This document shows positions 1 to 9,441 of a stretch of DNA of 64,000 bases, piece by piece (within the stretch, counting starts at the first letter, position 1; every line of letters starts with the position of its first letter). The position numbers and the translations under genes were made by a program. The DNA lies in the NCBI GenBank assembly GCA_947493325.1, contig CANLQI010000001.1:1317375-1381374 (forward strand), read 5' to 3'. Under the pieces are notes generated by a model. The model saw nothing but the letters and a program-made list of their open reading frames with translations. It was not told where the DNA came from and did no database searches. This DNA comes from an uncultured Sphingomonadaceae bacterium. Its GTDB lineage: Bacteria; Pseudomonadota; Alphaproteobacteria; Sphingomonadales; Sphingomonadaceae.

Positions 1-1045
1 TCGCCTTTGCGCCTTTGCCAAGCGTGGCTTTCTTCATTTCCACGAAGTTCCCGATCTTTGCGCCTTCTTTCAGAACCGCACCTAGCCGCAACCGGGCAAA
101 TGGTCCTGCCGCAGCGCCAGATTCCATTGTGGCACCGCTCACATGACTGAAACCATGAATAGTCGCACCATCGGCAAGTGTGACGCCCGGACCAAAGATC
201 ACATGGGGTTCAACAGTCACATCTCGGCCCAATATAGTATCATGGGCAAACCACACCGTTTCAGGTGCAATCAGCGTCACGCCCGCCGCCATGGCTTCGG
301 CGCGGCGATGCTCCTGCCAGCTTGCCTCGACCTGCGCGAGTTCGGCGCGGCTGTTTACACCGGCTACTTCCCATGCATCTGCTTCAATGACCGCGCTGGG
401 GCGCTTATCCCCGGCCGCAAGACCTACAATGTCCGGCAGATAATATTCACCGGCAGCATTATCATTTCCGACTCTGTCCAGTAAATCAAACAGATCGGCA
501 GAACGCACCGCCATCAATCCGCTATTGCATAAATTGACAGCGCGTTCAGTTTCACTGGCATCTTTGAATTCGACCATCTTCTTGATAATGCCATCGCTAC
601 CCGCAATAATGCGGCCATAGGCGGCCGCTTCATCCGGGCGAAAACCCAGGACGATTGTGCCTAAAGCGGCTTCCGTCTGTAATCGCGCAATCATGGCAGC
701 CATGGTTTCTGTACGTACAAGCGGCACGTCACCATATAGAATCAGTACATCGCCATCAAAGCCCTTTAGCGCATCCTGCGCCATCTGCACGGCATGGCCT
801 GTGCCAAGCTGCTCGGTCTGATGCGCAATTTCGATATCGCGGCCCGCAACACTTGCTTCGACCTGCTCACTTCGCGCGCCCACGACAACGACAGTCTTGG
901 CCGCCCCAAGTTCGGCAACTTTATCCAACAAATGATGAAGCATCGGGCGACCCGCAATCGGATGCAGCACTTTATGTGTATCCGATTTCATCCGGGTTCC
1001 CTGCCCTGCTGCCAATATGATTGCAGCCAGCGGCCTGTTACGCAT
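1..1045 (-). CDS. glmU: GlmU, bifunctional UDP-GlcNAc pyrophosphorylase / GlcN-1-P acetyltransferase (3' end cut by window)
   Basis: GlmU acetylates glucosamine-1-phosphate and couples it to UTP, giving cytoplasmic UDP-GlcNAc for peptidoglycan and LPS. The ATG at 1045 opens with the nucleotidyltransferase signature LAAGQGTRMKS near residues 10-20. About 348 of some 450 residues are present. The last visible part is left-handed beta-helix hexapeptide sequence with the typical IGNFVEMKKA stretch, so the frame is intact to the window edge and only the C-terminal end of the acetyltransferase domain is missing. It is divergent from gph, with 89 bp between the starts. Confidence 0.95.
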   Translation of the reverse strand, partial: MRNRPLAAIILAAGQGTRMKSDTHKVLHPIAGRPMLHHLLDKVAELGAAKTVVVVGARSEQVEASVAGRDIEIAHQTEQLGTGHAVQMAQDALKGFDGDVLILYGDVPLVRTETMAAMIARLQTEAALGTIVLGFRPDEAAAYGRIIAGSDGIIKKMVEFKDASETERAVNLCNSGLMAVRSADLFDLLDRVGNDNAAGEYYLPDIVGLAAGDKRPSAVIEADAWEVAGVNSRAELAQVEASWQEHRRAEAMAAGVTLIAPETVWFAHDTILGRDVTVEPHVIFGPGVTLADGATIHGFSHVSGATMESGAAAGPFARLRLGAVLKEGAKIGNFVEMKKATLGKGAKA

Positions 1046-1134
1046 GTGTTTTCCCTCTTAAACTTTATTCAATAGTTGTCCCATGGCACGAAGGGCTTGC
1101 TTATTCCAGTCTGTTCAGGCCATGAGCGCGATCT

Positions 1135-1836
1135 ATGGCAAAATTTCCTTTTGATATTGTCGGATTTGATCTTGATGGCACGCTGTTGGATACAAGTGCA
1201 GAGCTTACCGCTTCGGTCAATTACACACTCAAAAAAGCAGGCAGGGAGCCGCTTACACAGGCAGAGGTCAGGCCAATGGTCGGTCTTGGTGCCAAATATA
1301 TGCTGGATATAGGTTTCAAGAAAGCGGGCGCAGTTGATGAAGATACGCTTAAAAAATATCTGCGTATATTATTGGAACATTATGGGGACAATCTGGGCAC
1401 TGCATCGCCGCCCTATGAAGGATTGTTGAACGCCATGGCCAAATTGGACGATCTGGACGTTAAAATGGCCGTTGTCACAAACAAGTTTGAAGGATTCGCT
1501 GTAAAACTTCTTAGTGAGGTCGGTATGATTGACCGTTTTAAATGTGTCATTGGCGGCGATACGATGGGCAAGGGTTTTTCCAAACCGCACCGCGCGCCTA
1601 TTGATGAAATGGTCAAACGCTGCGGCGGCGGGAAAGCAGTTTTTATTGGTGACAGCGTCTATGATGTAATGGCTGCGCATAGTGCCAGCATTCCGGCCAT
1701 CGCGGTTAGTTTCGGGTTTTTGCATCAACCTGTTGAAACCTTAGGTGCGGACAAGATCATTCATCATTATGATGAACTTATGCCCACACTTGAAACATTG
1801 ACGACATATTCACGCGATAAAAAGCCACTCGCATAA
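1135..1836 (+). CDS. gph: HAD-family phosphatase, phosphoglycolate phosphatase-like
   Basis: A 233-residue HAD hydrolase that probably dephosphorylates 2-phosphoglycolate or a similar small phosphate ester. Motif I is FDLDGTLLD with nucleophile Asp12 and general acid Asp14. Motif IV is seen as FIGDSVYDV near the C-terminus. Length fits Gph (about 220-250). The ATG at 1135 starts directly before the conserved FDIVGFDLDG strand. It stops 28 bp before phoR, so it probably shares a transcript with phoR. Substrate specificity within the HAD family is inferred only from overall resemblance. Confidence 0.8.
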   Translation: MAKFPFDIVGFDLDGTLLDTSAELTASVNYTLKKAGREPLTQAEVRPMVGLGAKYMLDIGFKKAGAVDEDTLKKYLRILLEHYGDNLGTASPPYEGLLNAMAKLDDLDVKMAVVTNKFEGFAVKLLSEVGMIDRFKCVIGGDTMGKGFSKPHRAPIDEMVKRCGGGKAVFIGDSVYDVMAAHSASIPAIAVSFGFLHQPVETLGADKIIHHYDELMPTLETLTTYSRDKKPLA

Positions 1837-1864
1837 GTCCGGCCGGACTGTGTATAGGAGCGAT

Positions 1865-3139
1865 ATGGCACAAGAGATATCTCCCTTGCAGAAACCCGGG
1901 CGCATACTTCTGGCGGCAGCGATTATCATCACCGGCGCAATGGGAATTTCCTATGTCGGCAGCAATGTCGAGCGGTTTATCATCACGCTGTCGGCAGGTC
2001 TTTTTGCGATTATCATTCTGCTCGAAAGCAAATCTGAAAAGCGTTCGAATCCTCAGGCGGCTGCGCCTATACTGCAAAATGAAACGCTTGCAATCAGCCA
2101 GCATCGGCAGTTTGATCCCCTTATCAACGGGATTATCGATCCTGTTCTGGTCATTGCCGGACCATCGGTACAAAAAGCCAATGAGGCGGCCCGCAAACTG
2201 CTGGGCGAACATATAGTGGGGGAAGACGTCCGCCTGGTCATCCGCCACCCCAGCGTGGCCGATTTCATCAGCCAGACTCCGATACCGGAAACAGACCGAC
2301 CCATCATGCTGATGGGAATTGGCAGCCGCGATCAGCGTTGGGAAATGCAGATCAAGAATATCGGCGATGGCAAGCGGTTGCTCTTTCTGTGGGACCAGTC
2401 CGGCTCCTATGCTGTAGACAGGATGCGCACCGATTTCGTGGCCAATGCAAGCCATGAGCTGCGTACACCGCTGTCTTCTATAAAGGGTTTTATCGAAACC
2501 CTGGAAGATGACAGCGCGGGCGATGATCCGGAACTGCGCAAACGGTTTCTGGGCGTAATGTTCGGCGAAACGCAGCGTATGCAGAAACTGATCGACGACC
2601 TAATCTCACTGTCGCGTATTGAAAGCGAGAAACACAATCCGCCCGAAACACCTGTCGACCTGGGCGAACTTATCCGTGAAGTGCAACAGATTTTCCTGCA
2701 AAGCCACGCCAAACGCGGGGAAGATATTGTACTCGATATCTCGGAGAACCTGCCACCGGCTTATGGAGACCGTGCGCAGCTATCGCAGTTGCTGCATAAT
2801 CTTATCAGCAACAGCATAAAATACGGACGTGATGGCACGGATATTAAGATCGAGCTGTCGCTAAGCCGCAATGGTGCTATGCAGCGTCTGGTTATTTCCG
2901 ATCAGGGCGAAGGCATCGCATCGGAGCATCTGCCGCGCCTGACCGAACGGTTTTACAGAGTCGATTCGGGGCGCAGCCGGTCCATGGGCGGAACAGGCCT
3001 GGGCCTCTCCATTGTCAAACATATCGTTGAACGCCATCGCGGCCGATTTGATATAGCCAGTATCCAGAACAAAGGTACAACGATTACTATTTCCTTACCC
3101 GTTGCCAAAAGCGTTTCTGTTCAAGCGCAAAGCGCGTAA
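1865..3139 (+). CDS. phoR: PhoR-type phosphate sensor histidine kinase
   Basis: Membrane histidine kinase that with PhoB controls the phosphate-starvation response. Two hydrophobic segments (about residues 12-32 and 38-54) are followed by a PAS-like region (about 80-175), the H-box FVANASHELRTPL with phospho-acceptor His near 197, and an HATPase domain with NLISNSIKYG and GGTGLGLSIVKHI boxes. I chose ATG 1865 (AGGAG at 1856-1860) rather than the upstream in-frame GTG at 1850. The absence of a large periplasmic domain matches PhoR proteins that sense through PstSCAB/PhoU. It lies directly upstream of the Pho-boxed pst operon. Confidence 0.92.
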   Translation: MAQEISPLQKPGRILLAAAIIITGAMGISYVGSNVERFIITLSAGLFAIIILLESKSEKRSNPQAAAPILQNETLAISQHRQFDPLINGIIDPVLVIAGPSVQKANEAARKLLGEHIVGEDVRLVIRHPSVADFISQTPIPETDRPIMLMGIGSRDQRWEMQIKNIGDGKRLLFLWDQSGSYAVDRMRTDFVANASHELRTPLSSIKGFIETLEDDSAGDDPELRKRFLGVMFGETQRMQKLIDDLISLSRIESEKHNPPETPVDLGELIREVQQIFLQSHAKRGEDIVLDISENLPPAYGDRAQLSQLLHNLISNSIKYGRDGTDIKIELSLSRNGAMQRLVISDQGEGIASEHLPRLTERFYRVDSGRSRSMGGTGLGLSIVKHIVERHRGRFDIASIQNKGTTITISLPVAKSVSVQAQSA

Positions 3140-3184
3140 AACAACCTTTTTCAAATTCGGCAATCGCAATGCGTCGCGCCCGCC

Positions 3185-3213
3185 GCGTCATAAAAATGTA
3201 ATATTACTGTCAT
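3185..3213 (+). promoter_or_regulatory. Pho box (three 11-bp-spaced repeats) upstream of pstS
   Basis: Three 7-mers at exact 11-bp spacing: GCGTCAT (3185-3191), ATGTAAT (3196-3202) and CTGTCAT (3207-3213). The last is a perfect match to the PhoB half-site consensus CTGTCAT and the other two match 5 of 7. The block ends about 110 bp before the pstS ATG in the only large gap of the operon, which is where PhoB control is expected. Confidence 0.8.
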
Positions 3214-3323
3214 GCAAGAGACACTCCGAAACTCTATTGGCGTGGCTAGCAAATGGGGATGTCTGCACACACCAAAGGCGATTCCCAGATTGGCACTGTT
3301 ATTTGAATAAGGAAATTCCTGAA

Positions 3324-4370
3324 ATGATGAAAAAATTGAGCATCGCCTGTATTTCGGTACTCGCGCTTTCCGCATGTAATGACCAGGCATCATCTGGTCA
3401 GGGCAATGCACGCGATTATGTTGAAATTGTGGGCTCCTCGACTGTTTATCCATTTGCGAAAGCGGTTGCGGAACAGTTTGAGAACCTTGATCCATCCTAC
3501 ACATCACCCAAGCTCGAATCGACTGGTACAGGCGGCGGCATGGAATTATTCTGTTCCGGTATCGGGCCCAATACTCCTGATATTGCCAATGCATCACGCC
3601 GTATGAAGAAATCCGAATTTGACCGCTGTCAGGAAAATGGCGTTGAAAATATTGTTGAATTCATTGTCGGTATTGACGGCATCGCAATAGCGCAAAGCAA
3701 AGAAGGCACGCAGTTTTCCGTAACGCCTGCCGAAATTTACGAAGCTGTTGCAGCCAATCCCTATGGCAAACCCAATACAGCTGTAAACTGGTCAGACATC
3801 AACCCATCTTTCCCGAACACCAAAATCAACGTGTATGGCCCCCCATCCACATCCGGTACACGTGACGCGCTTACCGAACTCATTATGGAAGTCGGTTGTA
3901 AAACAGATGCCGCGACAAAGGCTCTTAAAGACACGGACAAGGAAAAATTTGAAGAAGTCTGTCACGAAGTACGCACAGATGGCGCATATGTGGACACTGG
4001 CGAAAACGACAATCTGATCATCCAGAAACTGTCCGCAAACCCCGATAGCCTTGGCATTTTTGGCTATAGTTATCTGGAAGCCAATATGGACAAGGTCCGC
4101 GGCATGCCTGTTGCCGGTGTAGAACCGACATATGATGCTATTTCCGATGGATCATATCCTGGCGCGCGCCCGCTTTATGTATACCTGAAGGGCGAGCATG
4201 TCGGCGTTATTCCGAACCTTAAAGAATATGTTGCAGAATTCCTGAAGGCAGGTGCGAGCGACGGTTATCTGAAAAAATATGGCCTGATTACATCTCCTGA
4301 TGATGTCCGCACGAAAATGACATCAGCTGTCGAAGGGCTTCCCTCTCTTGACGGCGCCGAATTGAAATAA
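3324..4370 (+). CDS. pstS: Phosphate ABC transporter substrate-binding lipoprotein PstS
   Basis: Periplasmic phosphate-binding component of PstSCAB. The frame is open further upstream to 3102, but the true start is ATG 3324, which begins a lipoprotein signal peptide (basic start MMKK, hydrophobic core, lipobox LSAC with Cys near residue 19). Substrate-binding motifs follow: VEIVGSSTVYPFAKAVAE and STGTGGGMELFC, typical of PstS phosphate-contact loops. It is 348 residues, the family's usual length. It is preceded by the Pho box and followed by a strong hairpin before pstC, so it is probably made in excess of the permease. Confidence 0.95.
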   Translation: MMKKLSIACISVLALSACNDQASSGQGNARDYVEIVGSSTVYPFAKAVAEQFENLDPSYTSPKLESTGTGGGMELFCSGIGPNTPDIANASRRMKKSEFDRCQENGVENIVEFIVGIDGIAIAQSKEGTQFSVTPAEIYEAVAANPYGKPNTAVNWSDINPSFPNTKINVYGPPSTSGTRDALTELIMEVGCKTDAATKALKDTDKEKFEEVCHEVRTDGAYVDTGENDNLIIQKLSANPDSLGIFGYSYLEANMDKVRGMPVAGVEPTYDAISDGSYPGARPLYVYLKGEHVGVIPNLKEYVAEFLKAGASDGYLKKYGLITSPDDVRTKMTSAVEGLPSLDGAELK

Positions 4371-4386
4371 TTTACAATATCTCTAT

Positions 4387-4419
4387 CCGGGCCGTCCGAA
4401 ATATTTTAGGGCGGCCCGG
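4387..4419 (+). terminator. Intercistronic hairpin between pstS and pstC
   Basis: The 11-bp stem CCGGGCCGTCC / GGGCGGCCCGG (one G-T pair) closes an 11-nt AT-rich loop. It is followed by TAACTTGCTTT rather than a clean U run. Its place just after the pstS stop suggests an mRNA-stabilising or partially terminating element that raises PstS over the permease genes. Termination efficiency is not known. Confidence 0.65.
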
Positions 4420-4458
4420 TAACTTGCTTTCATGTGATTCCCTGATAGGAAAATTATT

Positions 4459-5835
4459 GTGACAGGCCCGGCCATATTATTATTGCTATTGGGATTGGGT
4501 CTGATCTCCTGGATTTTTGGCCGTGCCAAAGCCAACCGGTTTATCACATCAGGCTCTAAAAACCTCAATTCCCTGCCCAATTACCATGGCTGGTACACCG
4601 CGTTATGGGCCATTGTCCCCGCACTTATTTTCGTTGCGATATGGAGCAGTATTTCTCCTGCGCTCGTAACAGATATGGTGCTTTCCGATCCCGCAGCTTC
4701 GCAGCTGTCCAGCGATTCATTCAAACGCGGCGCAATTCTCTCCGAAGCGCGCGATATAGCCAATAATCCGGGGCAAAAAGCATTTAATCCTGAAGCCACC
4801 GCGCTGGCTCCGCTCTATGTATCTGCGCAATCGCATTACGACATTATCGGCACGTTGGCCGTTGTGCTGCTCTGCTTTGCGGGCGCGGCCTTTGCCTTTA
4901 TCCGCATTCGTCCAGACTTCAGGGCGCGTAAGCGGGTGGAACAGCTTGTAATGATCGTGCTGCTTATGGCATCATTGATCGCCATTCTGGCCACAGTAGG
5001 TATTGTCGCTTCACTGATATTCGAATCAGCCCGTTTCTTTGGTATGATTTCGCCGATAGATTTTTTCTTTGGCACCGAATGGAATCCGAAAAACACTTCT
5101 GTTGCCGGTGATGGTGAAGATTTTGGCGCAGTCCCGCTATTTTGGGGCACAATCTTTATCGGCGCCATTATAGCAATGGCGGTGGCGATACCGTTCGGAT
5201 TGATGAGTGCGGTCTATCTGACGCAATATGCCAAACCCAAAGTGCGCAAATGGATGAAGCCAATACTCGAAATACTGGCGGGCGTGCCCACGGTTGTTTA
5301 CGGCTATTTCGCGGCACTTACTGTGGCGCCGGCCCTGCGCGATTTTGCAGCATGGATAGGGATTTCCAATGCCACATCGGAATCTGCATTGGCGGCAGGT
5401 GTGGTTATGGGCGTGATGATTATTCCATTTGTGTCTTCCATGGCAGATGACAGCATTGCCGCCGTGCCATCCAGCATGCGTGACGGCTCCCTCGCGATGG
5501 GTGCAACCAAAAGCGAAACGATCAAGAAAGTCCTGATCCCTGCTGCATTGCCAGGTGTAGTCGGCGGTATTTTGCTCGCCGTCAGCCGCGCTATCGGTGA
5601 AACTATGATTGTGGTTATGGCCGCCGGCCTCGCCGCGAACCTCACCGCCAATCCGTTCGCCAGCGTCACCACTGTGACAACGCAAATTGTACAGTTGCTG
5701 ACCGGTGACAGCGATTTTAACAGTCCGAAAGTGCTCGCCGCCTTTGCGCTTGGTTTGACGCTCTTTGTCGTCACACTGCTGCTCAATCTTGTCGCGCTGC
5801 ACATCGTGAAAAAATATAGGGAAGCATATGAATAA
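4459..5835 (+). CDS. pstC: Phosphate ABC transporter permease PstC
   Basis: Inner-membrane permease subunit of the Pst phosphate importer. It has 458 residues, longer than E. coli PstC (319), because of an N-terminal membrane segment plus a soluble insert before the conserved permease core (about residues 230-455). The EAA loop is visible as GATKSETIKKVLIPAALPG. GTG start at 4459 with AGGA 8 nt upstream. Its stop overlaps the pstA start by 8 bp, implying translational coupling. Confidence 0.93.
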   Translation: MTGPAILLLLLGLGLISWIFGRAKANRFITSGSKNLNSLPNYHGWYTALWAIVPALIFVAIWSSISPALVTDMVLSDPAASQLSSDSFKRGAILSEARDIANNPGQKAFNPEATALAPLYVSAQSHYDIIGTLAVVLLCFAGAAFAFIRIRPDFRARKRVEQLVMIVLLMASLIAILATVGIVASLIFESARFFGMISPIDFFFGTEWNPKNTSVAGDGEDFGAVPLFWGTIFIGAIIAMAVAIPFGLMSAVYLTQYAKPKVRKWMKPILEILAGVPTVVYGYFAALTVAPALRDFAAWIGISNATSESALAAGVVMGVMIIPFVSSMADDSIAAVPSSMRDGSLAMGATKSETIKKVLIPAALPGVVGGILLAVSRAIGETMIVVMAAGLAANLTANPFASVTTVTTQIVQLLTGDSDFNSPKVLAAFALGLTLFVVTLLLNLVALHIVKKYREAYE

Positions 5836-7117
5836 CACAGCTTCTCCCGCAATAGAAACAACAGCGGTAGGTCACCGTTCAACCGACTGGCAAGGCGAAG
5901 CGATGCAGAAACGCATCGCCAAACGCTATGCCGCGGAACGGCGATTTAAATATATGGGATTGGCCGCGGTGGCCATATCATCATTGTTCCTAGCGTTTCT
6001 GCTGTTTGTCATGATTGGCAATGGCCTAAAAGGCTTTATAAAAACCGAAGTGGCTGTGCCCATTGATTTCGTCAGCGCAACAGGCGGCGCCAGTCCTGAC
6101 CAATTGGCAGGCGAAAATGCGGAGCGCAATCTCAATTCGCTTGATATCGCAGGTATCGTCAATACCGCTATTGAAATTGAATATGGCACGGATGGCAGTG
6201 AAATCTTCACTGAAAACAGCTGGACCGATGTACGCGATGCATTGCTGTCCAACCCGGCACTTATAACTCAAAACACCTCGGTCTGGCTCACCGCCAAATC
6301 CGAACTGGACCGCGCCGCCAAGGACGATAGCAACGAAAAATATGAAGCACTTTATGCCAAGCTGAAAGATGCCGGAAAAGTGCAAAGCGGTTTTAACTGG
6401 GGTTTTCTGACAGGTTCAGACGGCACGGACCCTGCCCGTGTGGGCATTTGGGGTGCATTTAAGGGATCACTCATTACAATGCTTGTGACATTGTCCCTGG
6501 CATTTCCCATTGGCGTGCTGGCTGCCGTGTATCTTGAGGAATATGCCCCGCGAAACCGCGCAACAGATTTTATCGAAGTGTCGATCAATAACCTAGCGGC
6601 CGTTCCATCCATCATATTTGGCCTGCTTGGCCTCGTCGTCTTTCTAAGCTGGCTTGACATGTCACGGTCATCGGCATTGGTCGGCGGCCTTGTGCTGGCG
6701 CTGATGACGATGCCTGTCATTGTGATTGCCGGGCGTAATTCGATCAAATCCGTGCCTCCGTCCATACGCGAAGCCGCATTGGGTGTCGGCGCCAGCCCGA
6801 TACAGGTTGTTTTCCACCACGTGCTGCCACTCGCCCTGCCCGGTATTATGACTGGTACAATCATTGGCATGGCCCGCGCGCTGGGTGAAACAGCTCCGCT
6901 TCTCATGATCGGTATGCGTGCATTCCTGACCAGCCCGCCGCAAGGTATAACGGACCCGTCAACAGTATTGCCTGTACAGATTTACCTCTGGTCTGATGAA
7001 GTTAATCGCGGATTTGTAGAAAAGACCTCAGCTGCGATTATCGTATTATTATTATTCTTGCTAACCATGAATGCCCTCGCAATATACTTGCGCAACCGCT
7101 TTGAAACGAGATGGTGA
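5828..7117 (+). CDS. pstA: Phosphate ABC transporter permease PstA
   Basis: Second permease subunit of PstSCAB, 429 residues. One N-terminal membrane helix is followed by a periplasmic-looking insert of about 150 residues that E. coli PstA lacks, then the binding-protein-dependent permease core. The EAA loop reads [21 protein letters not shown]. Both PstC and PstA here are the long alphaproteobacterial forms. The gene overlaps pstC upstream and pstB downstream, so the three are read from one mRNA. Confidence 0.93.
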   Translation: MNNTASPAIETTAVGHRSTDWQGEAMQKRIAKRYAAERRFKYMGLAAVAISSLFLAFLLFVMIGNGLKGFIKTEVAVPIDFVSATGGASPDQLAGENAERNLNSLDIAGIVNTAIEIEYGTDGSEIFTENSWTDVRDALLSNPALITQNTSVWLTAKSELDRAAKDDSNEKYEALYAKLKDAGKVQSGFNWGFLTGSDGTDPARVGIWGAFKGSLITMLVTLSLAFPIGVLAAVYLEEYAPRNRATDFIEVSINNLAAVPSIIFGLLGLVVFLSWLDMSRSSALVGGLVLALMTMPVIVIAGRNSIKSVPPSIREAALGVGASPIQVVFHHVLPLALPGIMTGTIIGMARALGETAPLLMIGMRAFLTSPPQGITDPSTVLPVQIYLWSDEVNRGFVEKTSAAIIVLLLFLLTMNALAIYLRNRFETRW

Positions 7118-7932
7118 ACCCTATGACCACCGAAACCGCAACTGCCGCTGCTACTGCTACTGCTACTGCCTCTGGCACCAGCAAAATGACGACACGCAAT
7201 GTCGATGTATTCTATGGCGAGAAACAGGCCATCGATGGTGTATCCATTGATATCGATATGGAAAATGTGACCGCATTTATCGGTCCATCAGGTTGCGGTA
7301 AATCAACGTTTTTACGCACCATGAACCGGATGAACGACACGATTCCGACCTGCCGGGTAACGGGCGAAATCACCTTGGACGGTGAAGATATATATGCACC
7401 CTCCATGGATGTCGTGCAGTTGCGCGCGCGCGTGGGCATGGTTTTCCAAAAACCGAATCCCTTTCCCAAATCGATTTACGACAATATCGCCTATGGTCCC
7501 CGTATCCATGGCTTGGCATCTGGCAAAGCGGAACTTGACCAGATCGTCGAAAAATCCCTGCAACGTGCGGGTTTGTGGAGTGAAGTCAAGGACCGATTGC
7601 ACGAAAGCGGCACCGCTTTATCGGGCGGGCAACAGCAGCGCCTGTGCATCGCCCGCGCGATCGCTGTCGACCCGGAAGTCATCCTGATGGACGAACCGTG
7701 TTCGGCGCTCGACCCGATTGCCACGGCCAAGATTGAAGAGCTGATTCATGAACTGCGCGGGAAATATGCTATAGTGATTGTAACGCACAATATGCAGCAG
7801 GCCGCACGTGTGTCGCAGCGAACAGCGTTTTTCCACTTGGGCAACATGGTTGAATATGGCGATACGTCGGAAATGTTTACGAACCCGCAGGAAGAGCGCA
7901 CCCGTGATTATATCACAGGACGTTACGGCTAA
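7111..7932 (+). CDS. pstB: Phosphate ABC transporter ATPase PstB
   Basis: ATPase subunit driving phosphate import and relaying phosphate status to PhoU/PhoR. Walker [10 protein letters not shown] lies at about residues 58-66, followed by the ABC signature LSGGQQQR and Walker [14 protein letters not shown]. The N-terminus has about 25 extra residues, rich in alternating Ala and Thr and encoded by an ACTGCT microsatellite at 7148-7170. ATG 7111 overlaps the pstA stop by 7 bp; an alternative ATG at 7123 would leave most of the Ala/Thr tract. Confidence 0.95.
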   Translation: MVNPMTTETATAAATATATASGTSKMTTRNVDVFYGEKQAIDGVSIDIDMENVTAFIGPSGCGKSTFLRTMNRMNDTIPTCRVTGEITLDGEDIYAPSMDVVQLRARVGMVFQKPNPFPKSIYDNIAYGPRIHGLASGKAELDQIVEKSLQRAGLWSEVKDRLHESGTALSGGQQQRLCIARAIAVDPEVILMDEPCSALDPIATAKIEELIHELRGKYAIVIVTHNMQQAARVSQRTAFFHLGNMVEYGDTSEMFTNPQEERTRDYITGRYG

Positions 7933-7977
7933 GTCCGTCACCCCAACCGCTGATATATCAGTGAACAGGAAAAGCAG

Positions 7978-8700
7978 ATGAATACGACCAATAACAGCAC
8001 AGAACATACCGTTAAGGCATTTGATAGCGATATCAGCGAGTTGCGCGGTATGATCGCCGAGATTGGCGGCCGTGCGGAAAAATCCATCTCACTCGCCATG
8101 AAAGCATTGGCGAACAACGATTTGGAATTGGCGCGCGAAGTTGTCAGAAATGACAAGCAAATTGATGCGCTGGAGGAAAAAATCGACCGCATGGTTATTC
8201 AGACAATCGCCCTGCGCGCGCCCATGGCAGACGATTTGCGTGAATTGGTGGCCACGCTCAAGATATCCGGCGTGGTGGAACGTATTGGTGATTATGCAAA
8301 GAACATCGCAAAACGCGTGGCCGTTATCGATACCGATCTGCATATTGAACCAGCTTCGCTTTTGCCAGCCATGGCGCAGGCGGCTTCACAGCTTGTTGAC
8401 GATGCATTGACTGCTTTTGCGACGCGTGATGCCGATCTGGCCGATGAAGTGTGTGAGCGCGACCGTATCGTGGACGATTTTTATAACACGATTTTCCGCT
8501 CGCTTGTCACACATATGGTCGACAATCCCAAGCATATCGGTGCCGGTGCGCATCTGTTGTTCGTTGCCAAAAATCTTGAACGCATCGGCGACCATGCCAC
8601 CAATGTTGCCGAAATGGTCTACTTCGCGGTCACCGGCGAAAATATCGGTGAACGCGAACGCGGCGATAGCCCTAGCGATCCCCTATACACCGAAGAGTAA
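7978..8700 (+). CDS. phoU: Phosphate signalling complex protein PhoU
   Basis: Cytoplasmic negative regulator linking PstB to PhoR. It has 240 residues and two PhoU helical repeats (about residues 15-105 and 120-215). Metal-cluster-type motifs are present: [14 protein letters not shown] in the first repeat and [14 protein letters not shown] in the second, the E/D-rich pairs typical of PhoU. A good Shine-Dalgarno sequence (AGGA) precedes the ATG. It sits between pstB and phoB, as in other phosphate regulons. Confidence 0.95.
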   Translation: MNTTNNSTEHTVKAFDSDISELRGMIAEIGGRAEKSISLAMKALANNDLELAREVVRNDKQIDALEEKIDRMVIQTIALRAPMADDLRELVATLKISGVVERIGDYAKNIAKRVAVIDTDLHIEPASLLPAMAQAASQLVDDALTAFATRDADLADEVCERDRIVDDFYNTIFRSLVTHMVDNPKHIGAGAHLLFVAKNLERIGDHATNVAEMVYFAVTGENIGERERGDSPSDPLYTEE

Positions 8701-8730
8701 CATCGTTTAACCCAATATGGATTTGAGCTT

Positions 8731-9432
8731 ATGAGCAACCCGCACCTACTCCTCGTCGAAGATGACATGGCACTTGCGGAACTCGTTTCCTATCATTTTG
8801 ACAAGAACAGCTTTCGTGTCACGCAAACGCCCGATGGTGAGGAAGCTTTGCTGCTGGCCCGTGAAGAACAGCCTGACATCATCCTGCTCGACTGGATGAT
8901 CGAAAACCTGTCGGGCATTGAAGTGTGCCGCCGTCTGCGCAGGGAAAATGATACTGCCAATATACCGATTATCATGATGTCCGCGCGGGGTGAGGAAGAA
9001 GACCGTGTCCGCGGATTGGATATTGGCGCGGATGATTATGTGACCAAACCGTTTAGCCCGCGCGAGCTCATCGCACGCGTCAATGCTGTACTGCGCCGTG
9101 TGCGCCCTGCCCTGGCCGGCGAAGCGCTCGCATTTGCCGATATCGAAATGGACACCACCCGCTATAAGATCAAACGTGGCGGCGAAACCATTCCGCTCGG
9201 CCCCACGGAATTTCGGCTGCTGCGCCATTTCCTGGAACATCCAGGCTGGGTATTCTCACGCGAACGGTTGCTAGACCATGTCTGGGGCCATGACAGCGAC
9301 ATTGAAATTCGCACCGTTGATGTGCACATACGCCGGCTGCGCAAAGCCCTGAATGCAGGCGGCCGGCCCGACATTATCCGGACCGTGCGTTCCGCCGGTT
9401 ATGCTCTCGATAATGAAACGGCGGGCAGTTGA
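8731..9432 (+). CDS. phoB: Phosphate regulon response regulator PhoB
   Basis: OmpR-family transcription factor that binds Pho boxes. Receiver domain (residues 5-120): acidic pocket Glu10-Asp11-Asp12, phospho-acceptor Asp54 in IILLDWMI, Thr/Ser switch at MMSAR, Lys106 in VTKPFSP. The C-terminal winged helix (about 135-230) contains the recognition helix region IRTVDVHIRRLRKAL. The 233-residue length is standard. It closes the cluster begun by phoR; its targets here are probably the Pho boxes at 3185-3213 and 10877-10905. Confidence 0.95.
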   Translation: MSNPHLLLVEDDMALAELVSYHFDKNSFRVTQTPDGEEALLLAREEQPDIILLDWMIENLSGIEVCRRLRRENDTANIPIIMMSARGEEEDRVRGLDIGADDYVTKPFSPRELIARVNAVLRRVRPALAGEALAFADIEMDTTRYKIKRGGETIPLGPTEFRLLRHFLEHPGWVFSRERLLDHVWGHDSDIEIRTVDVHIRRLRKALNAGGRPDIIRTVRSAGYALDNETAGS

Positions 9433-9441
9433 GCCAAAGAC

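Noticed and set aside
3102-3323. Upstream extension of the pstS frame to 3102
   Set aside because: The extension would bury the signal peptide and lipobox and overlaps the Pho box and the end of phoR. ATG 3324 starts a proper lipoprotein signal.
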